Assembly: GCA_041686935.1 (NCBI GenBank)
Contig: JAWLCW010000001.1
Location: 434,001 to 498,000, forward strand
Source of the DNA: Mariniphaga sp041686935
GTDB lineage: Bacteria > Bacteroidota > Bacteroidia > Bacteroidales > Prolixibacteraceae
Reading direction: 5' to 3'
DNA length: 64,000 nucleotides
Shown: one piece after another, positions 9,503 through 18,520 of the stretch
Layout: every line of letters begins with the position of its first letter
Position numbering within the stretch: the first letter of the stretch is position 1
The notes under the pieces: generated by a model
What the model was told of the DNA's origin: nothing
Databases searched by the model: none
The model's input: only the letters and a program-made list of their open reading frames with translations
Program-made: the position numbers and the translations under genes

Positions 9503-10405
9503 ATGTCATTCAGACCAGAACAATTTTTAAACTTCAGGGAATCAAAAAAGTTTGATAAACAGCCTCTTGAAAAAAAATCAGATGAAGATATCAGAAATCT
9601 TTTTCTGGAAATTTTGTATGGAGGTGTTCACGGTTTTTGCTTCAGTTTGTACGAAGATGGGCAAAAGCCCGGCGATATCATTTCAGCAGGGCAAATCAGG
9701 CGCCGGATGCAGCTCTTAAAACCCTACACCCAATGGGTACGTTCATTTTCGTGTATCGAGGGAAACGAACTGATTCCCAAAATTGCCAAAGAAATGGGAA
9801 TCAAAACTCTGGTTGGAGCCTGGTTGGGAACCGACGAAGAAAAAAACCGGCAGGAAATTGAAAACCTGATTCAGCTGGCAAAAGACGGTTTTGTGGATAT
9901 TGCCGCTGTGGGCAACGAAGTGCTTTACAGAAACGATTTGCCGAAAGAAGAACTTCTAGATGTTATCAGGCACGTAAAAAATGAAATTCCGGGTATTCCG
10001 GTTGGCTACGTAGATGCTTACTACGAATTTGTGCAGCATCCCGAAATAACCGAACTCTGCGACGTGATTTTATGTAATTGCTATCCATTCTGGGAAGGAA
10101 CTGATTACAACTATTCGTTACCGCACATGCAGCAAATGTATCAGCAAGCAGTGGACGCTGCAAAGGGAAAAAGGGTGATTATCACAGAAACCGGATGGCC
10201 CGGCAGAGGAGAATCGTTGGGGAATGCTGTTCCCTCGCACATCAACGCGCTGAAATATTTCGTCAACACCCAGCTTTGGGCGATTGATGAAAACATTGAG
10301 GTTTTCTATTTCTCCTCGTTCGACGAATCGTGGAAAGTTGGAGCCGAAGGCGAAGTGGGCGCCTACTGGGGAATTTGGGACAAAAATGAAAAGCTGAAAT
10401 TCTAA
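9503..10405 (+). CDS. GH17 beta-1,3-glucan-active enzyme, no signal peptide
   Basis: This is a 300-residue family GH17 protein. The acid/base motif AVGNEVLYR has Glu139 and the nucleophile motif ITETGWPG has Glu229; YVDAYYEF and the C-terminal FSSFDESWK are also typical. The N-terminus (MSFRPEQFLNF) is hydrophilic with no signal peptide or lipobox, so the product should be cytosolic. That is unusual, because most GH17 laminarinases are exported. It may trim imported linear beta-1,3-oligosaccharides or act as a transglycosidase; the sequence does not decide. Its stop codon directly abuts the ATG of the next GH17 gene, implying translational coupling. Confidence 0.88.
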   Translation: MSFRPEQFLNFRESKKFDKQPLEKKSDEDIRNLFLEILYGGVHGFCFSLYEDGQKPGDIISAGQIRRRMQLLKPYTQWVRSFSCIEGNELIPKIAKEMGIKTLVGAWLGTDEEKNRQEIENLIQLAKDGFVDIAAVGNEVLYRNDLPKEELLDVIRHVKNEIPGIPVGYVDAYYEFVQHPEITELCDVILCNCYPFWEGTDYNYSLPHMQQMYQQAVDAAKGKRVIITETGWPGRGESLGNAVPSHINALKYFVNTQLWAIDENIEVFYFSSFDESWKVGAEGEVGAYWGIWDKNEKLKF

Positions 10406-11338
10406 ATGAACACATTTAAAGCGCTAAATATTATTCCGGGAAAAGCGTTGTGCTATTCGGGCTTCCGGCAGGGACAGCAACCGGGCGGGAAAAATCCTTC
10501 TTATGATGAGGTAAGGGAAGACCTGTTGCTAATTCATAAACACTGGAAATACCTGCGGCTTTACGATTGCGACCCCCATGCTGAAACGGTTCTGAAAGTC
10601 ATCAGAAATGAAAAACTGGATTTTAAAGTGATGCAAGGGGCGTTCATCAATGCCGAAATGAATAATTTCAATTGCCCCTGGGGAGGCGGAACCTATTCAG
10701 AAGAGGTATTGACGCAAAACTGTTTGAATAACCGTGAAAAAATATCGAGGTTAATTGAACTGGCCAACCAATACCCCGACATCATCTTTTCACTTTCGGT
10801 TGGTAACGAAGCCTGCGTTGAATGGACCGACCACTATGTTCCTGAGAAAAAAGTGCTTGAATATGTTAAACAGGCAAGAAAAAATGCAGTTCAACCCGTT
10901 ACTTTCTGCGAAAATTACGTGCCCTGGCTGTACAAGTTGGGAAAACTTGCTGAAGAAGTGGATTTTATATCCATACATACTTATCCGGTGTGGGAATACA
11001 AACACATTGACGAAGCACTGGATTATTCGAAAGAAAACTACTACTCGGTTGCCGGCAAATTTCCGGAAAAAGCGGTGATTATTACCGAAGCTGGCTGGGC
11101 AACCAACTCAAACGGAAAGGGAATCAACCCCGAGAATGTAAACGAAGAATATCAGAAAATCTACTACGAAATGCTAATGGACTGGGTGCAGAAAGAAAAC
11201 ATCCTCACCTTTTTCTTTGAAGCATTTGACGAATCATGGAAAGGTTCACCGGAACCTCTGGAACCAGAAAAACACTGGGGATTATTTTATATCGACAGAA
11301 CACCTAAAATGGCGGTTAAAAATTTATTAAAGACTTAG
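10406..11338 (+). CDS. Second GH17 beta-1,3-glucan-active enzyme, no signal peptide
   Basis: This 310-residue GH17 protein has the acid/base motif SVGNEACVEW (Glu135) and nucleophile motif ITEAGWA (Glu228), with the closing motif FFFEAFDESWK. It too has no signal peptide (MNTFKALNIIPGKALCYSG) and should be cytosolic. It is divergent from the GH17 upstream, so the two probably have different chain-length preference or activity (hydrolase versus glucanosyltransferase). It is the last enzyme gene of the plus-strand block; the next gene begins 72 bp later after an inverted repeat. Confidence 0.88.
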   Translation: MNTFKALNIIPGKALCYSGFRQGQQPGGKNPSYDEVREDLLLIHKHWKYLRLYDCDPHAETVLKVIRNEKLDFKVMQGAFINAEMNNFNCPWGGGTYSEEVLTQNCLNNREKISRLIELANQYPDIIFSLSVGNEACVEWTDHYVPEKKVLEYVKQARKNAVQPVTFCENYVPWLYKLGKLAEEVDFISIHTYPVWEYKHIDEALDYSKENYYSVAGKFPEKAVIITEAGWATNSNGKGINPENVNEEYQKIYYEMLMDWVQKENILTFFFEAFDESWKGSPEPLEPEKHWGLFYIDRTPKMAVKNLLKT

Positions 11339-11358
11339 TGCTTAAAAGTCTATTTTAC

Positions 11359-11378
11359 ATGTATTTACAAGAATACAT
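11359..11378. promoter_or_regulatory. Perfect inverted repeat upstream of the modular secreted protein
   Basis: ATGTATT and AATACAT form a perfect 7-bp inverted repeat around a 6-base spacer, 32 bp before the start codon at 11411 and 20 bp after the GH17 stop. It could be a DNA operator or an RNA hairpin separating expression of the abundant surface protein from the enzyme genes. No T-run follows, so a terminator is unlikely. Confidence 0.45.
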
Positions 11379-11410
11379 TATTTTATTTATTCACTTTAAA
11401 ATTTAGTAGT

Positions 11411-13711
11411 ATGAAAAACTTTACGTTTATTTTATTGGTGCTTTTTGCATCCGTAAGTTTTGCACAAAATTCGCCGATTAATTTTGAATCGGACGGTCAC
11501 GGAGCCGACTGGACATGGACCGTTTTTGAGAATGAAACCAATCCAGCATTGGAAGTTATCGACAACCCGGACAAAAGTGATATCAACACTTCGGATTCGG
11601 TTGCCAAATTTACTGCGCTGCAGGCAGGAAATCCTTGGGCAGGAGTCGAATCTGCTCATGGCACAACCGATTTGGGACCATTTGTACTCAATACAACAAA
11701 CTCCACCATTAAAATTATGGTGTGGAAATCTGTAATTAGTGATGTAGGAATCAAGTTGGTTGCTAACAGCGGCTGGGCACAGGTTGAACTCAAAGTAGCC
11801 AACACCAAGGTTAATGAGTGGGAAGAACTCTCTTTTGACTTTTCCGACTATCCAAATCCACCAGAAGCTGAAGGTCAGTATGACCAAATTGTGGTGTTCC
11901 CTGATTTCAATCTTGACGGAAGAAGTCAGGATAATATTTCCTATTTCGACAACATTACTTTTAATCCTGCTGAAGTTATTGCTGACGAACCGGCAACTGC
12001 TGCACCTGTACCTCCGGCAAGGGATGCCGCAAACGTGGTTTCAGTTTTCAGTAATACCTACACCGATGTGACAGGAACTGATTTTAATCCCGGCTGGGGT
12101 CAGTCAACCGTTGTTTCTACAGTGGAAATTGAGGGGAATCAAACTCTAAAATATGCCAATTTAAATTTTCAGGGAACTCAGTTTGCAAGTGCGCTGGATG
12201 TATCGGGAATGGATAAACTGCATGTTGACATGTGGACCGCTGAAGCAACTGAAGTGAACATCTTCTGCATCAGTACCGGACCGGTTGAAATGGCCTATTC
12301 ACTGCCTGTTACACCCAACCAGTGGGAGAGCTACGACATTCCGTTATCGACATTTACCGGAGTTGATTTGGCAGATATTATTCAGTTGAAAGTTACCGGT
12401 AACGATGGCTCACCAACCATTTATCTTGACAACATTTATTTTTATAAAGGTGAAGGTACTGTTGTGGAAGGCGGACCAAATGCTCCGATTGATTTCGAGA
12501 CCGACGGTTTTGGTGCCGACTGGACCTGGAGTGTTTTTGAGAACAGTTCCAACCCGGCACTTGAAATCATTGACAACCCCGATGCCAGCGGAGGTAACAC
12601 GTCGGCAAAGGTCGCCAAATTTACTGCTCTGCAAACAGGTGCAGCCTGGGCAGGATTTGATTCACAAGAAGGCGATTTGGGAGAGTTCTATTGGGATGAA
12701 ACCAACAGCATTGTGAAGATAATGGTTTGGAAATCAGTTATCAGCGATGTGGGAATTAAGTTTGATGGGGGTGCAAATCCAAACGACTGGTCAGCTGGTG
12801 AAATCAAGGTGGCAAACACTGTGGTCAACCAATGGGAAGAACTGACTTTCGATTTTTCAGATTCGCCAAACCCGCCTGCTGAAATTGGTGGTTTGAAAAG
12901 AATTGCCATTTTCCCCGACTTTAATGACAGGGAACAGGACAATGTTATTTATATCGACAACATTACTTTTAATCCTGCTGAGGGTGGTCCAATTGATGAA
13001 CCTGCCACAGCCGCGCCAACACCTCCTGCAAGGGATGCCGAAAATGTAATTTCTGTTTTCAGCAACGCCTACACCAATGTTGAAGGTACCGATTTCTTTC
13101 CGGGATGGGGCCAGACAACTGCAGGGTCCATGGTTGAAATTGAGGGAAATCAAACGTTGAAATACGCCAGTTTCAATTATCAGGGCATGCAGTTTGCGAA
13201 CGCGCTGAATGTTTCCGGAATGGAAAAACTGCATGTGGACATGTGGACCGCAAATGCTACTGCGGTTAACATCTTCAGCATCAGCACCGGGCCGGTTGAA
13301 ACATCCTATGCGCTGCCCATAACTGCCGGACAGTGGGTCAGTTACGATATTCCATTGTCGGAATTTGAAGGCGTTGATTTGGCTGATGTTATCCAGTTCA
13401 AGTTTGACGGCGGTGATGGCACACCAACCATTTATTTCGATAACCTCTATTTTTACAAACTCCCGACATCGGTTTCAATTCCGGTAAACAATGAGTTTCT
13501 TGTTTATCCGAATCCGGTAAAATTGGGTACGTCGGTTCAGTTGAATGCTGTTGCAAAGCAGGTTGATGTTTTCGACATTACCGGAAAATTGATTCAATCA
13601 GGCATGAACACTTCTTCTGTTGAAACCGGCGGAATGAACCGTGGAGTCTATTTGATGAGAATTCAATCTGAAAAAGGAAAAATTCAAATTAATAAGCTCA
13701 TAGTCAATTAA
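11411..13711 (+). CDS. Modular type IX-secreted protein (A-B-A-B-sorting domain)
   Basis: This 766-residue protein has a cleavable signal peptide (MKNFTFILLVLFASVSFAQ). It contains two copies of a roughly 165-residue module A (residues 21-187 and 357-523; landmarks GADWTW, IDNPD, WEELSFDFS or WEELTFDFS, FPDF) alternating with two copies of module B (193-346 and 529-683; ATAAP, SVFSN.YT, PGWGQ, STGPVE, YFDNLYFYK). Residues 690-766 are a type IX secretion sorting domain (FLVYPNPVKLG, VDVFDITGKLI, GVYLMRI). It has no recognisable catalytic motif. Placement next to GH17, GH149 and symporters suggests a secreted or surface-attached beta-glucan binding protein; function is inferred. Module A also occurs in the surface lipoprotein at 20275-22347, and module B in the left-edge protein. 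Confidence 0.8.
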   Translation: MKNFTFILLVLFASVSFAQNSPINFESDGHGADWTWTVFENETNPALEVIDNPDKSDINTSDSVAKFTALQAGNPWAGVESAHGTTDLGPFVLNTTNSTIKIMVWKSVISDVGIKLVANSGWAQVELKVANTKVNEWEELSFDFSDYPNPPEAEGQYDQIVVFPDFNLDGRSQDNISYFDNITFNPAEVIADEPATAAPVPPARDAANVVSVFSNTYTDVTGTDFNPGWGQSTVVSTVEIEGNQTLKYANLNFQGTQFASALDVSGMDKLHVDMWTAEATEVNIFCISTGPVEMAYSLPVTPNQWESYDIPLSTFTGVDLADIIQLKVTGNDGSPTIYLDNIYFYKGEGTVVEGGPNAPIDFETDGFGADWTWSVFENSSNPALEIIDNPDASGGNTSAKVAKFTALQTGAAWAGFDSQEGDLGEFYWDETNSIVKIMVWKSVISDVGIKFDGGANPNDWSAGEIKVANTVVNQWEELTFDFSDSPNPPAEIGGLKRIAIFPDFNDREQDNVIYIDNITFNPAEGGPIDEPATAAPTPPARDAENVISVFSNAYTNVEGTDFFPGWGQTTAGSMVEIEGNQTLKYASFNYQGMQFANALNVSGMEKLHVDMWTANATAVNIFSISTGPVETSYALPITAGQWVSYDIPLSEFEGVDLADVIQFKFDGGDGTPTIYFDNLYFYKLPTSVSIPVNNEFLVYPNPVKLGTSVQLNAVAKQVDVFDITGKLIQSGMNTSSVETGGMNRGVYLMRIQSEKGKIQINKLIVN

Positions 13712-13727
13712 GTTTGGTAATTTCTTA

Positions 13728-13755
13728 AAAGCCGTCAATTCGTTGGCGGCTTTTT
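13728..13755 (+). terminator. Rho-independent terminator with TTCG loop
   Basis: AAAGCCGTCAA pairs with TTGGCGGCTTT (one T-G wobble) across a TTCG tetraloop, and the 3' arm runs into TTTTT. It lies 17 bp after the stop of the modular secreted protein and should end the plus-strand transcript. Confidence 0.88.
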
Positions 13756-13814
13756 ACTCTTTTCTTGCATCTTTTCAGGCTTGTTTTATTCCATTCATTG
13801 AAAATTTCAAAAAA

Positions 13815-14453
13815 ATGTCATCAGAATTAATCATTATAATCATCGGTGCTGTTCTCATTCTTGTTGCAGTTGTTGATAGCATAAAAATTAGTGGTACATC
13901 CCTGAATTTAGTTGATATCAAAATAAAAATCCCAATGGCTGTATTGGGTATTTTATAGATATTTTATGGTGCTTATGCTTATGGGAGTGCAAACTTACCG
14001 GGTCAGATTGAAAAACCGGTACTAGGGGAAAAGGCTGAGGCAGAGCTTCCTGTAAAACGCATCCAGGTTTTGTCGCCGCTCGAAAATGATTCTGTCAACT
14101 GCCGGATTTTGACATACGGCGTTTATCCTGAATCTCATGACAAAGATATCTGGGTGCTGTTAAAACCAACTGACAACAGGTATTATCCGCAATCTGACCA
14201 CACAAATACTTCGTATAAAAGAAACGGTGAATGGCAGGTTATCACCCGGTTTGGCGGCGACAAGGGAGAAAAATATGAAATCATTGTTTATGAAGCAGAT
14301 TCAGCTGCCTCTCAGTTTTTTAGTGCTACCATTCAAAACTGGAAAGACAGGCTGTCGTACCCCGGTCTGGAACTGGATGAGATTCCGGCAGGAGCCCGGG
14401 AGGTTGCCAGATTAAATGTTTTTTTAAAGGAGAATTGCAGAGGGGTATATTAA
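13815..14453 (+). pseudogene. Small membrane protein gene interrupted by one in-frame TAG
   Basis: A frame starting at ATG 13815 encodes a hydrophobic helix (LIIIIIGAVLILVAVV), a short loop and a second hydrophobic helix (PMAVLGIL), then hits TAG at 13956-13958. The same frame continues without a stop to 14453: IFYGAYAYGS finishes the second helix, followed by a soluble domain of about 150 residues (IQVLSPLENDSVNC, VLLKPTDNRYYP, VITRFGGDKGEKYEI, FFSATIQNWK). The whole would be about 212 residues with two membrane helices and a C-terminal soluble beta-rich domain. I do not recognise the family. One substitution at one codon accounts for the break, so it is a very young pseudogene, a sequencing error or a read-through case. 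Confidence 0.7.
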
Positions 14454-14574
14454 TGGATTAAAATTCATTTTTTACTGGCAGAAAAATTTTGAGACAACTC
14501 CAAATACAAGTCGTAAACTGACGGCATTTTTTTCTTATATTGCAAGGTGTTATAAACATCTTTAAACCGATTGA

Positions 14575-17268
14575 TTGAAAAAAACAGCCGTATATCTTAT
14601 TCTTTTTTTGTGGAGCACTTTAGTGACTTTTGCTCAAATTATTCCTGAAAAAGGTGTACCTCTGCTCGAAAATTTCACACCCCTTCAATACCAAAACAAA
14701 GGCAAAATTTGGGAAATAAAAACTGCGCCAAATGGTATGGTTTACATGGCCGCCGACAAAGGGTTGCTGGAATACGACGGAAAAACCTGGAACAGTTTCA
14801 AAGGCAGTAACGGTTTTACCCGCTCGGTACTGGTAGTAAACGATTCGATGATTTACACCGGTTCCGATTACGATTTTGGCGTTTGGAAAAAGAACAAGTT
14901 TCAGGGTTTCGACTACAGCTCTCTCTATCCTTTTCAGGAAGTGGTGCAGGAAATCAGCGAGGAATTCTGGGATGTTTACCAGCTCGGTGAGGCCATCATT
15001 TTTGTTTCATTTCATAATATTTACATTTACCAAAACGAACAGCTTGTAAAAACAGCAGCGCCATCGCGGTTTACAGGTAGTTTTCAAATAAACGGCACCC
15101 TGTATCTTGCCGACGAGGAAAATGGGTTGTATGCTTTTAATGATTACTCGCTTCAGCAGGTATTCAATTATCCTGATAATTTGCACCTCGAAATAGCAGG
15201 CATTTATGAGAATGAAAACGGACTTGTGGTTGTTACCCGAAACCGGGGACTTTACCAGTTCGTTTCAGGCCGGTTGAGCAGGCTGGAAAATGATTTGTCT
15301 GACAATCTGGAAACAGCCAAAGTTTTTAGTTTCGAGCAAATTGGCGAAAAACACCTCGCATTTGGAACCGTGTTGAAAGGTTTATACATCGCTGACTTTG
15401 AGGGTAAAATAATCCACCGCATCAACCGGCACAAAGGCTTGCCAAGCAATACGGTGCTGGCTTTGCACTACAGCCGGGCCGGTAAATTATGGCTCGGAAT
15501 GGATTACGGCGTTTCTTCGCTCGACCTTCAAAATACTTATACCTGGTTTTTTGATTACCGGGGCGATTTTGGAACCGGTTACACTGCCTTGCTGAAAAAC
15601 GGTGATTTTTATCTCGGCACCAACCAGGGACTTTACCGCTCGGAATGGGAAGGACTGAACAACAACCTGGAGTTTTTTAAGGTGCAGATTATTCCCGAAA
15701 CCGAAGGCCAGGTGTGGACACTGGAAAATGTGGACAACACCGTGTTTATGGGGCACGACAAAGGATTGTTTGTTGTAAAAGAAAATTCAGTGGAAAAGAT
15801 TAACGGGCAGGAAGGTGTTTGGACCATTCTTCCATATAAAGATTTTTTGCTGACTGGAAATTACAACGGCATTTCCATTTATCAGAAACAAGAAAATCAA
15901 TGGAGCTACCTGAAAAAAATGGAACTTATTCTGGGGTCGTGTAATCAACTGCTCATTGAAAAAGAGAACATCCTTTGGGTGAACATTCCAAACTTCGGAC
16001 TAATCAGGGCAGTGTTAAACGAAGAGTTGAACCCGGCAGAGCGCATCATTTTTCCTGAAGTAGATTTTGAAGGAAACGATGCTTTCCTTTTTAAAAATGA
16101 AGATGGAATTCAGGTGCTGACCGATAATTTTCAATACACGTTTAACGCCACCGAAAAAGAATTTCTGCAAGTTCCGCAATCAAGGGAAACTCCCGGATTG
16201 AAAGGTGTTCTGCCTGGTATTTATAAGTCTGTTATACTGAATTCCAATTATGAATTTTACCCGGTGTACAATGGTTTTGCACTAAAATATTTACAGATCA
16301 ATGAGTTTTCCGAACCTCAGGATTACACACTGACGATTCGAAAAATTAAAGCCTTCAGAAACCGGGAAGAAAAGTTAATTTCTCCCGGTGCAGAAGTTCC
16401 TTTTCCGTTCAATAATTTTCGAATTGAATGTATTGTTCCCAACCAGGAAAACGTTCTGTACCAATACAAATTAAATGATGAAACGGAATGGAGCGACTGG
16501 ATTCCGGAAAATACATTCGATTTTGTTGGCCTTTCACCCGGCGAACACGAAATCCGGTTCCGCGCATCGGTTCAGGGTGAAATGACCGGTGAACAATCCG
16601 TTTTACTGAACATCACTCCACCCTTGTACCGAACCTGGTACGCATATCTTTTTTATGTACTGTTCATTTTATCAATAATATTTGTAATTCGGGCACGGCA
16701 CATAAAAGCGCTGAAAAAACAAAAGCACAAAATGCTGCTAAAAGAGCAAAACGCCTTGCGTAAACTGGCAGAAAAACACCGGCAGAAACTTCAGCAAATT
16801 GAACAGGAACGGCTGCAGGCAGAGTACGACCAGTTAAAGCAACAATTGAAAAGTAAAACCATTGAGCTGGCTACCAAAGCCAGAGACAATGAAGAAAAAA
16901 ACCGACTGATACTTTCGCTAAAAGAGACATGTGAAAAGGCTCAAAAAAATCCTTCCATCACCAAACTTAAACTGGCTGAAATGTCGCGCACACTGGACTC
17001 TTATTTAAATGTGGAAGACAATACTTTTGAAATTCAGATAGACGAGCTGCACCAGGATTTTTTCAAAAAACTGAAGGAAAAATTTCCGGGATTGTCGGGA
17101 AACGATTTGCGATGGTGCGCTTACCTGAAAATCGGACTCAACTCCAAAGAAATTGCCGACATTCTGAACATCCAGCCATCCAGCGCGTATATCAGCCGGT
17201 CGCGGCTTAGAAAAAAACTCAACCTGCAAACAGATGAAGATTTGTATAACTTTTTGAATAAAATCTAA
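14575..17268 (+). CDS. SusR-like one-piece sensor-regulator (propeller, Y_Y_Y, membrane helix, LuxR-type HTH)
   Basis: This 897-residue regulator has a signal peptide (AVYLILFLWSTLVTFAQ) and a long periplasmic beta-propeller of 'Reg_prop'-like repeats (for example LWLGMDYGVSSLD, YLGTNQGLY). A triple-Tyr domain lies near residues 620-685, a membrane helix at about 688-708 and a coiled coil at about 715-800. A LuxR-like helix-turn-helix follows from about residue 840 (LSGNDLRWCAYLKIGLNSKE, ISRSRLRKKL). It lacks histidine kinase and receiver domains. The frame begins with TTG directly after an in-frame TGA, and no ATG precedes the signal peptide, so TTG is the start. It should sense a glucan fragment in the periplasm and regulate the adjacent glucan genes. 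Confidence 0.85.
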   Translation: MKKTAVYLILFLWSTLVTFAQIIPEKGVPLLENFTPLQYQNKGKIWEIKTAPNGMVYMAADKGLLEYDGKTWNSFKGSNGFTRSVLVVNDSMIYTGSDYDFGVWKKNKFQGFDYSSLYPFQEVVQEISEEFWDVYQLGEAIIFVSFHNIYIYQNEQLVKTAAPSRFTGSFQINGTLYLADEENGLYAFNDYSLQQVFNYPDNLHLEIAGIYENENGLVVVTRNRGLYQFVSGRLSRLENDLSDNLETAKVFSFEQIGEKHLAFGTVLKGLYIADFEGKIIHRINRHKGLPSNTVLALHYSRAGKLWLGMDYGVSSLDLQNTYTWFFDYRGDFGTGYTALLKNGDFYLGTNQGLYRSEWEGLNNNLEFFKVQIIPETEGQVWTLENVDNTVFMGHDKGLFVVKENSVEKINGQEGVWTILPYKDFLLTGNYNGISIYQKQENQWSYLKKMELILGSCNQLLIEKENILWVNIPNFGLIRAVLNEELNPAERIIFPEVDFEGNDAFLFKNEDGIQVLTDNFQYTFNATEKEFLQVPQSRETPGLKGVLPGIYKSVILNSNYEFYPVYNGFALKYLQINEFSEPQDYTLTIRKIKAFRNREEKLISPGAEVPFPFNNFRIECIVPNQENVLYQYKLNDETEWSDWIPENTFDFVGLSPGEHEIRFRASVQGEMTGEQSVLLNITPPLYRTWYAYLFYVLFILSIIFVIRARHIKALKKQKHKMLLKEQNALRKLAEKHRQKLQQIEQERLQAEYDQLKQQLKSKTIELATKARDNEEKNRLILSLKETCEKAQKNPSITKLKLAEMSRTLDSYLNVEDNTFEIQIDELHQDFFKKLKEKFPGLSGNDLRWCAYLKIGLNSKEIADILNIQPSSAYISRSRLRKKLNLQTDEDLYNFLNKI

Positions 17269-17367
17269 CTCCGTAAATGCTCTGAATCACATTTTTTCCG
17301 GCTGCTGTAAGTATAACAGTTCAGGACCATAAAAGCCTCTTAATCTGTGATTTAGTAAGTGCTGCTT

Positions 17368-17637
17368 TTATTGCTTAACCACTACCATTTTTTGTGAGTT
17401 TCCATTTTTGAAAGTTGCCCTCAGAATTGCAGAGCCGGGCAAACCTTCAAGGTTTAACACTGAGCTTTTCTGATTTTGAATTGATTTTTCAACTATCAGT
17501 TTTCCAGTCAAATCAAAAACTTCAAGCCTGTAAATTGCTTCTTCGGATGTGATACGGATTTTATCATGAAACGGGTTTGGCCATACTTTCAGATCCGGTT
17601 GGTTTGCTATTTGGTCAGTTATTCCTGTCGAAGTTTT
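17368..17637 (-). pseudogene. Type IX sorting domain cut off from the upstream GH16 by a frameshift
   Basis: Reading leftward in the frame offset from the GH16 gene gives TGITDQIANQPDLKVWPNPF, then LEVFDLTGKLIVEKS, LEGLPGSAILRATF and KMVVVKQ followed by TAA at 17368-17370. This is a complete type IX secretion C-terminal sorting domain of about 85 residues with no stop inside. It joins the GH16 frame if the T6 run at 17634-17639 (A6 in the coding strand) is one base longer. It has no start of its own. Confidence 0.82.
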
Positions 17638-18461
17638 TTATACACCCGTACATAATCAATTTCCATAGTTGCTTCAGTAAGGTTTGGGTCTATTCCCTTT
17701 TGACCGCCCCAGTTTCCGCCAATGGCAATGTTCATTATAAGGTGAAAACTTTTATCGAACGGCCATTCCTTATACGTTTTATTTTGATTGTCGAACCGGA
17801 AATACTCTTCCCCGTCAATGTACCAGATAATTTCATTTTCGGTCCAGTCGATGGCATATACATGAAATTCAGTTGAAACATTTTCCACAACGAGGGATTT
17901 GCCCACCTGCGTTCCAATGGAATGGTTGTAGGCTTCGGTATGAACAGTACCATGAACCACACCAAAATCGTAGCCTACATGCTCCATGATGTCTATTTCG
18001 CCTACCCCCGGCCAGCCACCGTCGTTGAACGACCATCCGCCCGGCATCATCCATATTGCAGGCCAGGTACCCCGGCCTTCCGGAAGTTTTGCCCGAATCT
18101 CGAATTTGCCGTATTTCCAGTCGGCTTTGGAAAACAGTCGTGCTGAAGTAAAATGTTTGCCTTCTACATCTTTCCGGAGAGCAGTTATTTTAAGCACATT
18201 GTTTTCCACATGGGCATTTTCTTCGTTTGCTTCTGTGTACCACTGTAATTCATTATTTCCCCAGCCTGCTTCGTTGCCCTGAGTAGCGAATCCCCATTTG
18301 GTGGAATCGGGAAGGCCAGAGTAGTTAAATTCATCGGACCAAACCAATTCGTAACCGGTTGCTGATTTTTCTAAACCTGAATTCTCTGATTTCCTTGATG
18401 CCGAAGTGCAGCCGATTATTACAATGAATAGGGCTGATATTGTTATGTTTTTTAAAATCAT
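17619..18461 (-). CDS. GH16 endo-beta-glucanase lipoprotein, C-terminal sorting domain frameshifted off
   Basis: This 280-residue GH16 enzyme has the signature GEIDIMEHVG with Glu155, Asp157 and Glu160. The N-terminus carries a lipobox (VIIGC, Cys18), so it is probably lipid-anchored. The catalytic domain is complete up to DYVRVYKK; the last four residues before the stop arise after a one-base slip at an A6 run. Downstream, in another frame, is an intact type IX sorting domain (17368-17637). A lipoprotein signal combined with a type IX sorting domain is itself odd, so loss of the latter may be tolerated. It is the last gene of the SusCD block, behind a strong intercistronic hairpin. Confidence 0.88.
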   Translation of the reverse strand: MILKNITISALFIVIIGCTSASRKSENSGLEKSATGYELVWSDEFNYSGLPDSTKWGFATQGNEAGWGNNELQWYTEANEENAHVENNVLKITALRKDVEGKHFTSARLFSKADWKYGKFEIRAKLPEGRGTWPAIWMMPGGWSFNDGGWPGVGEIDIMEHVGYDFGVVHGTVHTEAYNHSIGTQVGKSLVVENVSTEFHVYAIDWTENEIIWYIDGEEYFRFDNQNKTYKEWPFDKSFHLIMNIAIGGNWGGQKGIDPNLTEATMEIDYVRVYKKLRQE

Positions 18462-18520
18462 TACCTGTATTGCCTGTAAATTATATTTCCTTTGTTGGTG
18501 AAGTATTTGAATTGGATTTT

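Noticed and set aside
11403..11413. TAGTAGT just before the start at 11411 as another activator site like those at susC
   Set aside because: It overlaps the start codon, is only seven bases and lacks the paired 19-bp spacing, so it is probably chance.
13956..13958. TAG read as an amino acid by a dedicated suppressor
   Set aside because: No pyrrolysine genes or suppressor tRNA are visible, and a single case cannot support recoding.
17634..17639. Programmed -1 frameshifting to fuse the GH16 and its sorting domain
   Set aside because: The A6 run followed by C is not in phase for a canonical A-AAA-AAC slippery heptamer relative to the GH16 frame. A deletion, sequence error or polymerase slippage is simpler.
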